Part shown: piece after piece, positions 14,206 through 23,699 of the stretch
How positions within the stretch are numbered: the first letter of the stretch is position 1
Layout: each line of letters opens with the position of its first letter
DNA from: Actinomycetota bacterium
GTDB taxonomy: Bacteria; Actinomycetota; Actinomycetes; Actinomycetales; Microbacteriaceae
DNA length: 32,779 nucleotides
Direction: 5' to 3'
Assembly (NCBI GenBank): GCA_020161315.1
Contig: JAIUOH010000034.1
Location: 1 to 32,779 of the forward strand
Notes under the pieces: generated by a model
Databases searched by the model: none
What the model saw: only the letters and a program-made list of their open reading frames with translations
What the model was told of the DNA's origin: nothing
Made by a program: the position numbers and the translations under genes

Positions 14206-15100
14206 CGTCTTCCACCGCCCAACTGCCATACACCTTTTCGGTGTTCGCCGCGAGGCGCGCGCACAGTTCGTCGAGGGGCTCGCCAAGCACCTCGGCCATG
14301 CGACGCACGGTGTGCGGCATGAGATAGGGCGCGTTCGGCCGGCCCCGGTAGGGCTCGGGCGTCAAGAACGGGGCGTCTGTCTCGATGAGCACGAGCTCGG
14401 GCTTCGCAACGGCGAGCGCGTCGCGCAGCCCCTGCGCGTTCTTGAACGTCGAGGTACCAGAGAACGACATGTACCAGCCATGGTCGTTGCAGATCTTCGC
14501 GAGCTCGGCGTCACCCGAGAAGCAGTGAAACACGGTGCGTTCGGGTGCACCGATGCGTGTGAGCGTCGAGACGACTGCGTCGTGCGCGTCGCGGTCGTGA
14601 ATCTGCAGCGCCAGACCGTTGCCCTTCGCGATGTCGATGTGTGCCTCGAACGACTCGATCTGGGCGTCACGCCCGTCTTCGCCGGTACGGAAGAAATCGA
14701 GGCCGGTCTCACCGACCGCGCGCACGCGGGGCTGAGAGGCCAGCCGCGAAATCTCAGAGAGGTGCGCGCTCAACAGACCTTGAGCGAATAGCTTCGGGGC
14801 TTCGTTCGGGTGTAGCGCCACCGCCGCGAGTACACGGGGGTCGCTGGCCGCCATCTCGGCGCTCCAGCGGCTCGTCTCGAGGTCGGTGCCCACCTGCACG
14901 ACGCCAGCGATGCCGACGCGCTCGGCACGATCGAGCGAATCGCGTGGGTCGAGCACCTCGAGGCCGTCTTCGAACTCAAGGTGCGTGTGGTTGTCGTAGA
15001 TCGCAACGGGCAGCGGTTCTGGTAGCGGCGGGCGCGTCAGATCGCGCTCCCCTGTGGCGCGCTTGCGCAGCCCTCCCTCGGGAGCCTGCTCGGCAGACAT
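14198..15100 (-). CDS. TatD family metal-dependent hydrolase
   Basis: TIM-barrel hydrolase of the TatD DNase group, 300 residues. The metal ligands are visible as DNHTHLEF (His37 and His39), the Glu in VGETGLDFF, HDRDAHD, HCFSGD and ETDAPFL. Relatives act as 3'-5' exonucleases or deoxyribonucleases, with a role in DNA repair or quality control. The ATG follows the metG stop directly (TAGATG), so translation is coupled, and its own end overlaps rsmA. The N-terminal 30 residues precede the usual start of the barrel. Confidence 0.93.
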   Translation of the reverse strand: MSAEQAPEGGLRKRATGERDLTRPPLPEPLPVAIYDNHTHLEFEDGLEVLDPRDSLDRAERVGIAGVVQVGTDLETSRWSAEMAASDPRVLAAVALHPNEAPKLFAQGLLSAHLSEISRLASQPRVRAVGETGLDFFRTGEDGRDAQIESFEAHIDIAKGNGLALQIHDRDAHDAVVSTLTRIGAPERTVFHCFSGDAELAKICNDHGWYMSFSGTSTFKNAQGLRDALAVAKPELVLIETDAPFLTPEPYRGRPNAPYLMPHTVRRMAEVLGEPLDELCARLAANTEKVYGSWAVEDGE

Positions 15101-16717
15101 CTACTTGCTCTCGTCAGTCTCGATACGCGGGAACAGCACGGCGAGCGGCTGCTGCGGCGTACCGGCGGGCAGACGGTTCCAGTTGCCAGCTGCGCGCAGC
15201 GGCTGGTCGGCAAGCGCGCCGAGCGCCTCTTCGGCGCCAAGCGCCACCCACAGCTTCTGGGTTGCGAGCGGGATCACCGGGTGCAGCAGCTCTGCGAGCG
15301 CGCGCAGGCCCTCGGTCGCGGTTGCAAGCACCGTCGCGAGGCGCTCGCGCTGATCCTCGTTCTTCGCAAGCGCCCAGGGCTCCTGGCTTGTGATGTAGCC
15401 ATTGAGTGCGTCAACGAGCTTCCAGATCTCAGCGATGGCCTCGTGCACGGCGAACGACTCGATGTGCGCATCTGCGGCAGCGGTCACCGAGTCTGCGAGT
15501 TCGCGAATTGCGCGATCCTCGTCGCTCTCAACACCTGCTTCAGGCTGCACGCTACCGAAGTACTTCGCGTTCATCGCGAGCACGCGGCTTGCGAGGTTGC
15601 CGAAGCCGTTCGCGAGCTCGGCCTGGTAACGCGCAGCAAGGTCTTCCCAGCTGAACGAACCGTCTTGGCCAAAGCTGATGGCGCGCATGAAGTAGTAGCG
15701 GAACGCGTCGCTGCCAAAGGTGTCGGTGATCTCGTTTGGCGCGATGCCGGTGAGCTTCGACTTCGACATCTTCTCACCGCCGACAAGCAGCCAGCCGTGT
15801 GCGTAGACGTGGTCGGGCACTGCGACGCCGGCCGCCATCAGCATTGCGGGCCAGATCACGGCGTGAAAGCGCAGAATGTCTTTACCCACGATGTGGGTTG
15901 CAGGCCAGCGACGCGCAAACTGCTCGTTGTCAGAGCCGTAACCGATCGCGGTGGCGTAGTTGAGCAGCGCGTCAAACCAGACATAGGTGACGTGTGAGCT
16001 GTCCCACGGAATTGGAATGCCCCAGTCAAACGAGGTGCGCGAGATCGACAGGTCTTCAAGGCCCTGCTGCACGAATGCGATGACCTCGTTGCGCGCGCTC
16101 GCGGGCTGCACGAAGTCGGGGCGCGCTTCGTAGAGTGCGAGCAGGCGGTCTTGAAACGCGCTCATCTTGAAGAAGTAGTTCTTCTCTTGCAGTAGCTCGA
16201 GCGGCTTCGAGTGGATCGCGCAGACCTTCTCACCCTCGAAGGCGCCTGTGCCGTCAACGATCTCGCTCTTTGGTTTGAACTCCTCGCAGCCCACGCAGTA
16301 GAGGGCCTCGAACTCGCCGGCATAGATGTGGCCGTCGTCGTAGAGTTTCTGCAAGAACTTCGCGACGCCCTCTTCGTGGCGCGCGTCAGTCGTGCGAATG
16401 AAGTCGTCGTTTGAGATATTGATCGTGTCGATCAGAGGGCGCCAAGCGCTCTCTACGAGGCGGTCAGCCCACTCCTTCGGAGTGACACCGTTTGCGGTCG
16501 CGGTGCGCAGAATCTTCTGGCCGTGCTCATCGGTGCCGGTGAGAAACCATGTGTCGTCGCCCGACTGGCGATGCCAGCGCGCAAGCACATCGGTCGCGAC
16601 CTCGGTGTACGCGTGCCCAATGTGCGGGGCATCGTTCACGTAGAAGATCGGGGTGGTGATGAAGAACGACTTGTTGTCGTTCGCTGCGTTCTCGTCGCGC
16701 GTCAGGCTCTCGGGCAT
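15101..16717 (-). CDS. metG: Methionyl-tRNA synthetase
   Basis: Charges tRNA-Met with methionine. The class I signatures are PHIGH in the N-terminal Rossmann fold and KMSKS (GGEKMSKSKL). CVGCEEF lies in the connective-peptide zinc knuckle region. The anticodon-binding domain ends without the C-terminal tRNA-binding domain found in longer MetRS. I chose ATG 16717 (538 residues), since TAGAAT (16725-16730) lies 7 nt upstream and fits a leaderless start; ATG 16726 would place the start inside that hexamer. It is the first gene of metG-tatD-rsmA, a common bacterial gene order. Confidence 0.96.
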   Translation of the reverse strand: MPESLTRDENAANDNKSFFITTPIFYVNDAPHIGHAYTEVATDVLARWHRQSGDDTWFLTGTDEHGQKILRTATANGVTPKEWADRLVESAWRPLIDTINISNDDFIRTTDARHEEGVAKFLQKLYDDGHIYAGEFEALYCVGCEEFKPKSEIVDGTGAFEGEKVCAIHSKPLELLQEKNYFFKMSAFQDRLLALYEARPDFVQPASARNEVIAFVQQGLEDLSISRTSFDWGIPIPWDSSHVTYVWFDALLNYATAIGYGSDNEQFARRWPATHIVGKDILRFHAVIWPAMLMAAGVAVPDHVYAHGWLLVGGEKMSKSKLTGIAPNEITDTFGSDAFRYYFMRAISFGQDGSFSWEDLAARYQAELANGFGNLASRVLAMNAKYFGSVQPEAGVESDEDRAIRELADSVTAAADAHIESFAVHEAIAEIWKLVDALNGYITSQEPWALAKNEDQRERLATVLATATEGLRALAELLHPVIPLATQKLWVALGAEEALGALADQPLRAAGNWNRLPAGTPQQPLAVLFPRIETDESK

Positions 16718-16724
16718 GATCTCC

Positions 16725-16730
16725 ATTCTA
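16725..16730 (-). promoter_or_regulatory. metG: Leaderless-type -10 for metG
   Basis: TAGAAT with 7 nt (ggagatc) to ATG 16717. The GGAG in the spacer is 3 nt from the ATG and may also help initiation. Confidence 0.4.
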
Positions 16731-16778
16731 TTCGAACGGTTCGCGCCCTCGGGCCCCTGTTACGGCAGTGCGTGCTCG

Positions 16779-17261
16779 CTACTCAGCGACGAGGATCGTG
16801 GGCTCGTGCTTTACCGGAAAGTTGACCGAGTTCGCGATAAAGCAGACTTCGTAGGCCTTCGCGTGCGCGGCCATGGCGGCCTCGACCATCGACTCGTCAG
16901 CAACCGTCACGACGGGATGCAGGGTCACCTCGGTGAAGCGCCCGCCGAGCCCCTCTTGCACCATCGTGCCGGTCGCACTGTCGGTGTAGGCCGTGACCAC
17001 TACCCCCGCCTGCACCGCCATGTGCAGGTACGACAGCATGTGGCACTGCGACAGTGACGTCACGAGCAGGTCTTCTGGGTTCCACCGTTCGACGTCGCCG
17101 TGAAAGGTACGGTCGGCAGAGGCCGCGATCTCGTGCGCTTTGCCCTCGCCGCGCACGACCAGCTGTCTACCGTACTCGCGATATCCGCTCGTCCCCGTGC
17201 CCCGATTGCCGAGCCACTCGATCTCGACCCTGTACTCGTGCACTCCTGAAGCTGCGCTCAT
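16779..17261 (-). CDS. OsmC family protein
   Basis: OsmC/Ohr-fold protein of 160 residues. These are thiol peroxidases that reduce organic hydroperoxides, or relatives of unknown role. The two conserved redox cysteines are visible in SLSQCHMLSYLH and AYEVCFIANSV. The NPEDLLVTSLSQCH stretch is typical of the group. I chose ATG 17261 over TTG 17267 because TAGGGT (17268-17273) ends 6 nt upstream. It is divergent from the YdeI-like gene at 17317, and is monocistronic or precedes metG's opposite neighbour without coupling. Confidence 0.9.
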   Translation of the reverse strand: MSAASGVHEYRVEIEWLGNRGTGTSGYREYGRQLVVRGEGKAHEIAASADRTFHGDVERWNPEDLLVTSLSQCHMLSYLHMAVQAGVVVTAYTDSATGTMVQEGLGGRFTEVTLHPVVTVADESMVEAAMAAHAKAYEVCFIANSVNFPVKHEPTILVAE

Positions 17262-17267
17262 ACCCAA

Positions 17268-17273
17268 ACCCTA
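17268..17273 (-). promoter_or_regulatory. Leaderless-type -10 for the OsmC gene
   Basis: TAGGGT-N6-ATG. It faces the divergent TACGAT-N6-ATG of the next gene; both signals fit in the 55-bp gap. Confidence 0.4.
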
Positions 17274-17304
17274 CATTGCGCGCCGCCGTGCCGACCCCCA
17301 GCAA

Positions 17305-17310
17305 TACGAT
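17305..17310 (+). promoter_or_regulatory. Leaderless-type -10 for the YdeI-like gene
   Basis: TACGAT-N6-ATG 17317. There is no convincing -35 at standard spacing. Confidence 0.4.
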
Positions 17311-17316
17311 GGAATT

Positions 17317-17883
17317 ATGGCAACCGAACCGCACCCTCAGCTCATCGTCGCAGACGTCACCGCCTGGCGCGCCTGGCTCGATACCAACGAGCACCTGTCT
17401 GACGGCGTCTGGCTCGTGCTCGCAAAGAAGGGCACGACCGAGCCGACGTCGCTGAGCTACCAGCAGTCGCTCGACGAAGCGTTATGCAGCGGGTGGATCG
17501 ACGGCCAAAAGAAGAGCCTCGACGCAGCCACATTCATGCAGCGCTACACCCCCAGGCGCAAGCGATCGATGTGGTCGCTGCGCAACACCGGCATCGTCGA
17601 AGAGCTCATTGCTCAGGGCCGCATGCGAGAACGCGGCATGGCAGAAATCGAGCTCGCCAAAGCAGACGGGCGTTGGGAACGGGCCTACGCGGGATCAGCC
17701 ACAATCGAGGTGCCCCCGGCGCTTGAGACGGCACTCGCCGTATCCCCCGCTGCTGCGGCCGCATTCGAAGCGCTCAGCCGTGCCGAGCGATTCTCGGCAC
17801 TGCACCCGCTCACCTCGGCCGCCAACGAGACCGTGCTTACACAGCGGCTGGCGAAGCTCCTCACAAAACTCGAAGCTCAGTAG
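17317..17883 (+). CDS. YdeI/OmpD-associated family protein
   Basis: Protein of 188 residues matching the YdeI/OmpD-associated group. Its N-terminal half has the family pattern VWLVLAKKG...LSYQQSLDEALCSGWIDGQKKSLD, then RYTPRRKRSMWSLRN (about 66-86), and the C-terminal segment is helical (ALSRAERFSAL...RLAKLL). Some relatives are annotated as bacteriocin-protection proteins, but the biochemical role is not known. The frame is open further upstream to 17140, but that stretch overlaps OsmC; the start at 17317 fits the -10 hexamer and the family's length. Confidence 0.88.
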   Translation: MATEPHPQLIVADVTAWRAWLDTNEHLSDGVWLVLAKKGTTEPTSLSYQQSLDEALCSGWIDGQKKSLDAATFMQRYTPRRKRSMWSLRNTGIVEELIAQGRMRERGMAEIELAKADGRWERAYAGSATIEVPPALETALAVSPAAAAAFEALSRAERFSALHPLTSAANETVLTQRLAKLLTKLEAQ

Positions 17884-17907
17884 CGGCACACGCAGCCCGG
17901 CACGCCG

Positions 17908-17913
17908 TAGGCT
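17908..17913 (+). promoter_or_regulatory. Leaderless-type -10 for the aminotransferase gene
   Basis: TAGGCT-N6-ATG 17920. The six spacer bases are GGGGGT, so a G-rich stretch touches the start codon but is too close for a Shine-Dalgarno role. Confidence 0.4.
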
Positions 17914-17919
17914 GGGGGT

Positions 17920-19281
17920 ATGAGTATTGATACCCACACCGCAGTGTCAGAAAGCACCGAAGCAGAGATCGTGCAGGAGCCCCGCCTACTCACCGAGATT
18001 CCGGGCCCTCGCAGTCGCGAGCTGCACGCCCGGCGACAGGCCGTGATTCCGCCGGGTGTGCACAGCGTACTTCCCGTCTATGTCGAACGCGCACACGGTT
18101 CGATCCTCGTCGATGTCGACGGCAACCAGATCGTCGACGTCTGCGGTGGCATTGGCGTGACCACCATCGGGCACACCGACCAGGCGGTTGTGGCGGCCGC
18201 TCAGGCACAGCTTGAGAAGGTCACGCACACGCTGTTCACGATGACCCCGTACGAACCCTACGTCGAGGTCGCCGAGCACCTCGCAAAGCATTTTCCAGGC
18301 GAAGGGCCTGCGAAGACCCTGCTGATGAACTCGGGCGCTGAGGCGGTCGAGAACGGCGTGAAGATCGCCCGCAAGCACACCGGCCGCCCGGGTGTCGCCG
18401 TGCTCGAGCACGCCTACCACGGCCGCACCATGCTCACCAGCAGCATGAACTTCAAAGGCGCACCCTACGCACAGGGCTACGGCCCCCGCGCAGGCGACAT
18501 CTACAAGGCACCCAACTCGTACCCGCTGCGCGACGGTCTCACCGGCGCCGAGGCTGCCGCTCGCACGATTGCGTACCTCGAGAAGACAGCTGGCGCAGAA
18601 GATCTCGCCTGCCTAGTGGTCGAGCCAGTGCAGGGTGAGGGCGGCTTCATCGTGCCAGCGGAGGGCTACCTGCCCGCGCTCGCCGAGTGGTGCAAGGCAA
18701 ACGGCATCGTCTTCATCTCTGATGAGGTGCAGGCTGGCATCGCCCGCACCGGCACAATGTTCGCGATCGAGCAGTTTGGCGTGAAGCCAGACATCGTGCT
18801 CACCGCGAAGGGCATCGCGGGTGGCCTGCCGCTCGCGGGCATTACCGGCCGCGCCGAGATCATGGACAAGTCGCAGCCCGGCGGCCTCGGTGGCACCTTC
18901 GGCGGCAACCCAGTCTCGTGCGCCGCGGCTGTTGCCGTGTTCGAGCAGATCGAGCGTGACGATCTGCTCTCACGCGCGAAGCACATCGAGAGCGTCTTCT
19001 TGCCAGCGTTGCAGGAGCTCGCGGCGAAGCACCCGAGCATCGCCGAGGTGCGCGGCATGGGCGCAATGCTGGCGATCGAGTTCACCAAGCCAGGCACGCT
19101 CGAGCACGATGCTGCACTCGCGCAGCGCGTGATCGACCGCGCGGCGCAGCAGGGCGTGCTGATGCTCAGCACCGGCATCTACGGCAACGCGATTCGTTTC
19201 TTGCCCTCGCTGCAGTTCACCGACGAGCTCATTGCGCTCGTGGTGCGCGTGCTCGACGAGGCAATCAGCGCCGAAGCATAG
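17920..19281 (+). CDS. gabT: 4-aminobutyrate aminotransferase (class III, PLP-dependent)
   Basis: Class III aminotransferase of 453 residues, which moves the amino group of 4-aminobutyrate to 2-oxoglutarate to give succinate semialdehyde. The PLP lysine is Lys297 in LTAKGIAGGLPLAG, Asp268 in ISDEVQAG contacts the pyridine nitrogen, NSGAEAVENGVKIAR (137-151) binds phosphate, and GGTFGGNPVSCAAA follows. The N-terminus (PGPRSRELHARRQAVIPPGV) matches actinobacterial GabT. No succinate-semialdehyde dehydrogenase gene is beside it, so a related omega-amino acid substrate remains possible. Confidence 0.9.
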   Translation: MSIDTHTAVSESTEAEIVQEPRLLTEIPGPRSRELHARRQAVIPPGVHSVLPVYVERAHGSILVDVDGNQIVDVCGGIGVTTIGHTDQAVVAAAQAQLEKVTHTLFTMTPYEPYVEVAEHLAKHFPGEGPAKTLLMNSGAEAVENGVKIARKHTGRPGVAVLEHAYHGRTMLTSSMNFKGAPYAQGYGPRAGDIYKAPNSYPLRDGLTGAEAAARTIAYLEKTAGAEDLACLVVEPVQGEGGFIVPAEGYLPALAEWCKANGIVFISDEVQAGIARTGTMFAIEQFGVKPDIVLTAKGIAGGLPLAGITGRAEIMDKSQPGGLGGTFGGNPVSCAAAVAVFEQIERDDLLSRAKHIESVFLPALQELAAKHPSIAEVRGMGAMLAIEFTKPGTLEHDAALAQRVIDRAAQQGVLMLSTGIYGNAIRFLPSLQFTDELIALVVRVLDEAISAEA

Positions 19282-19302
19282 TCAGACCCGCCGCCTGGGC
19301 AG

Positions 19303-19324
19303 GACACCAAGAACGAGGGGTGTC
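19303..19324. terminator. Possible shared terminator between gabT and the PP2C gene
   Basis: GACACC (19303-19308) and GGTGTC (19319-19324) form a 6-bp stem with a 10-nt loop in the 50-bp gap between two convergent genes. It is short and has no T-tract. Confidence 0.35.
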
Positions 19325-19331
19325 GACGCGA

Positions 19332-20150
19332 CTACAGAGTCGGCACCTCACTCGTTTCATGCGAGTCGCCGACGGCGTGCACATCGATCACGAGCACCGT
19401 GACGTTGTCGCGGCCAAGGTTGCCAAGAGCCGCAGCCACGAGGTTTTCTGCCGCATCGCGTGCAGTCTTTGACTCGCTCAGGTAGTGCTTAATGCCGGCG
19501 TCGGTCAGTTCTTTGGTGAGGCCATCTGAGCACACGAGCAGACGCTGCCCAGGAATCAGCGCGAGGCGGCTGTAATCCGCTACCGGATCCTCCCCCAGCC
19601 CGACCGCCCGGGTGATGACGTTCGCGTGCGGGTGAATCTCGGCCTCTTCGGGCGTAATCTGCCCGGTATCGATGAGATGCTGCACCACAGAGTGATCGAC
19701 GGTGAGCTGGCTGAGCGCGCCCTTGAACAGTTGGTACACGCGAGAGTCGCCGATATTGAATACGGTCCAGCTCGGCTCGTCAATATCGCTGCCGAGGATC
19801 AACCCGGTCACCGTGGTGCCGGTGCCGAGTTCGGTCTCACCAACGTTGAGCTCGATGTCCTCGATCGCATCGTCAAGGGCCGCTTCAAAGTCGGCCTGGC
19901 TGACGGTGCCACGACCACCAAGCTCAGACAGGCGGCGCACAACCGCCTCTGACGCGATCTCACCGGCCGCGTGGCCACCCATGCCGTCTGCCACGGCAAA
20001 GATGGGTGGCGTTGCCGCGTAGCTGTCCTGGTTCACCTCTCGGCGAAGCCCCACATCGGTGACCCCGTGCCACGAAAGCTCAATCTCAAGCCCTGATGTT
20101 GCACAGGTTCGGATGCGCCGCCGAACTGCATTCTCTCCACGCACGGTCAC
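19332..20150 (-). CDS. PP2C family serine/threonine protein phosphatase
   Basis: Metal-dependent phosphatase of 272 residues, the counterpart of Ser/Thr protein kinases. Motifs in order: RREVNQDSY, VADGMGGHAAGE (metal-binding Asp and Gly), GTGTTVTGLIL, NIGDSRVYQ, LVCSDGLTKEL and GRDNVTVLVID. It has no transmembrane segment or receptor domain, so it is a free cytoplasmic enzyme. It starts at GTG 20150 with AGGAGG 6 nt upstream. It lies 24 bp after yaaA on the same strand, probably as one transcription unit. No kinase gene is nearby. Confidence 0.93.
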   Translation of the reverse strand: MTVRGENAVRRRIRTCATSGLEIELSWHGVTDVGLRREVNQDSYAATPPIFAVADGMGGHAAGEIASEAVVRRLSELGGRGTVSQADFEAALDDAIEDIELNVGETELGTGTTVTGLILGSDIDEPSWTVFNIGDSRVYQLFKGALSQLTVDHSVVQHLIDTGQITPEEAEIHPHANVITRAVGLGEDPVADYSRLALIPGQRLLVCSDGLTKELTDAGIKHYLSESKTARDAAENLVAAALGNLGRDNVTVLVIDVHAVGDSHETSEVPTL

Positions 20151-20174
20151 GGCGCCCCTCCTAGATACACGTAA

Positions 20175-20933
20175 TTAGCCTAGCTCAGTCACGAGAACGA
20201 GCTCTGCGGTTTCAGGGTCGCCCTCGACTTCGAGCCCCTCGGCCGTCGCCCAGTCGACAAACTCGGTGGGCGTAGATACTTCTGCGCCCGAAATGGCAAG
20301 CCTGCGCACGAGGTCGCCCTTGGCTGCCTTGTTGAAGTGGTTCAGCGCCCGCACCGCCCCATCGGGCCCGCGCTGCACGACGTTGAGCCACGATCCCACG
20401 CCCGCGGGAAGCGGCGCAAGAGCCACGTAATCTTTCGAGCGCAAATCGAGCACCCAGCCAAGCTCGGCCCAGGTGATCGCATCGTGCGCGTCAGACCAGG
20501 CACGCTTCAGCGTGGTGCTGAGCGCCGGCAATCGCGACGAGCCAGAGAGGCGATACGCCGGAATCAGGTCGTCGGCACGGATCAGCCCAAACAGCGCCGA
20601 CTGCACCGACACGTGTGCCGCGAGCCAGGCTCGTGCACCCTCATCGAGCGTGGCGGCATCGAGCGCGTCGTATAGCACACCCGTGTAGCGCTCGATCGCT
20701 GGCATCGCGCCACTCGTATCGAGTTCGAGGTTGTGCAACCGCTCGTCTTGGTTCTTCACGCCAAGCTTCAGCGGCTTCGCCGCAGCCTCAGCGTCGCCGC
20801 TCAGGGTAACGAGCGCGTCACGCACGCGGATCCTCGTTGCGTGAAGCGCGCCCCCGTGGGCGAGCGACTCGGCAGAAAAAACGCTACCGCCCCCGGAGCG
20901 CTTAGTCTCCGAGGGCGGTAACAGAATATGCAT
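20175..20933 (-). CDS. yaaA: Peroxide stress protein YaaA
   Basis: YaaA/DUF328 protein of 252 residues. In E. coli it lowers intracellular free iron and so limits hydroxyl radical damage during peroxide stress. The family N-terminus MHILLPPSETKRSGGG begins at ATG 20933; the frame stays open 30 bases further, but that extension does not belong to the family. TGVLYDALDAATL and the FxLRSKDY...-like stretch (VLDLRSKDYVALAPLP) are conserved. It is followed closely by the PP2C gene and lies downstream of the ATP synthase terminator. Confidence 0.9.
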   Translation of the reverse strand: MHILLPPSETKRSGGGSVFSAESLAHGGALHATRIRVRDALVTLSGDAEAAAKPLKLGVKNQDERLHNLELDTSGAMPAIERYTGVLYDALDAATLDEGARAWLAAHVSVQSALFGLIRADDLIPAYRLSGSSRLPALSTTLKRAWSDAHDAITWAELGWVLDLRSKDYVALAPLPAGVGSWLNVVQRGPDGAVRALNHFNKAAKGDLVRRLAISGAEVSTPTEFVDWATAEGLEVEGDPETAELVLVTELG

Positions 20934-20946
20934 AATGCGAGTGGCT

Positions 20947-20984
20947 GCGGCAGCCCCCTTCAACAGGCTCAGGGGGCGGGCCGC
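20947..20984 (-). terminator. ATP synthase operon terminator, carrying a dispersed repeat
   Basis: GCCCCCT (20953-20959) pairs perfectly with AGGGGGC (20971-20977), and flanking GCGGC (20947-20951) pairs with GCCGC (20980-20984) across a small bulge. It begins 9 bp after the atpC stop. The 11-nt loop tcaacaggctc with its CCCTT and AGGG flanks is the same unit found inside prmC at 30999-31021. Confidence 0.65.
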
Positions 20985-20992
20985 ATGAGCTA

Positions 20993-21256
20993 CTAGGCCT
21001 GAACCAGGGCAGCCTTACCCGCGACAATGGTGACGGTGTCGTGGTCGACCGAAAGGAAGCCGTCTTCTGCGTCAACCTTGATCTTCTCACCGCCGGCGGT
21101 GGTCACGCGAACCTCACCGCTGGCCAGCAGTGCCAGCAGCGGCTCGTGACCGCCGAGAATACCGATCTCGCCCTCGGTGGTCTTCGCGATGACCTGGCTG
21201 GCTTCGCCGCTCCAGATCTCGGAATGCGCCGAGACGACGCTGACATTCAACGCCAT
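20993..21256 (-). CDS. atpC: ATP synthase subunit epsilon, short form
   Basis: F1 central-stalk subunit of 87 residues. Only the N-terminal ten-strand beta-sandwich is present (VSVVSAHSEIWSGEASQVIAK...GEIGILGGHEPLLA...GFLSV). Usual epsilon subunits have about 130-140 residues with a C-terminal helical hairpin that inhibits ATP hydrolysis; that part is missing here. It starts 3 bp after the atpD stop. The stop codon is followed directly by the terminator, so this is a natural end and not a frameshift remnant as far as the sequence shows. Confidence 0.95.
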   Translation of the reverse strand: MALNVSVVSAHSEIWSGEASQVIAKTTEGEIGILGGHEPLLALLASGEVRVTTAGGEKIKVDAEDGFLSVDHDTVTIVAGKAALVQA

Positions 21257-21259
21257 GGC

Positions 21260-23622
<2,363 letters not shown>

Positions 23623-23670
23623 GTCTCTCCTGTATCGGTTGAGCTAGCTGGTCGATGAAGTACGAGGATC

Positions 23671-23692
23671 GGGGAGCCCATACGGGCTCCCC
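23671..23692 (-). other. Perfect hairpin between atpA and atpG
   Basis: GGGGAGCCC (23671-23679), 4-nt loop, GGGCTCCCC (23684-23692). The stem is 9 bp, GC-rich and begins 8 nt after the atpA stop. There is no T-tract. It could be a processing, stability or partial termination site inside the operon. Confidence 0.6.
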
Positions 23693-23699
23693 TGCCTCA

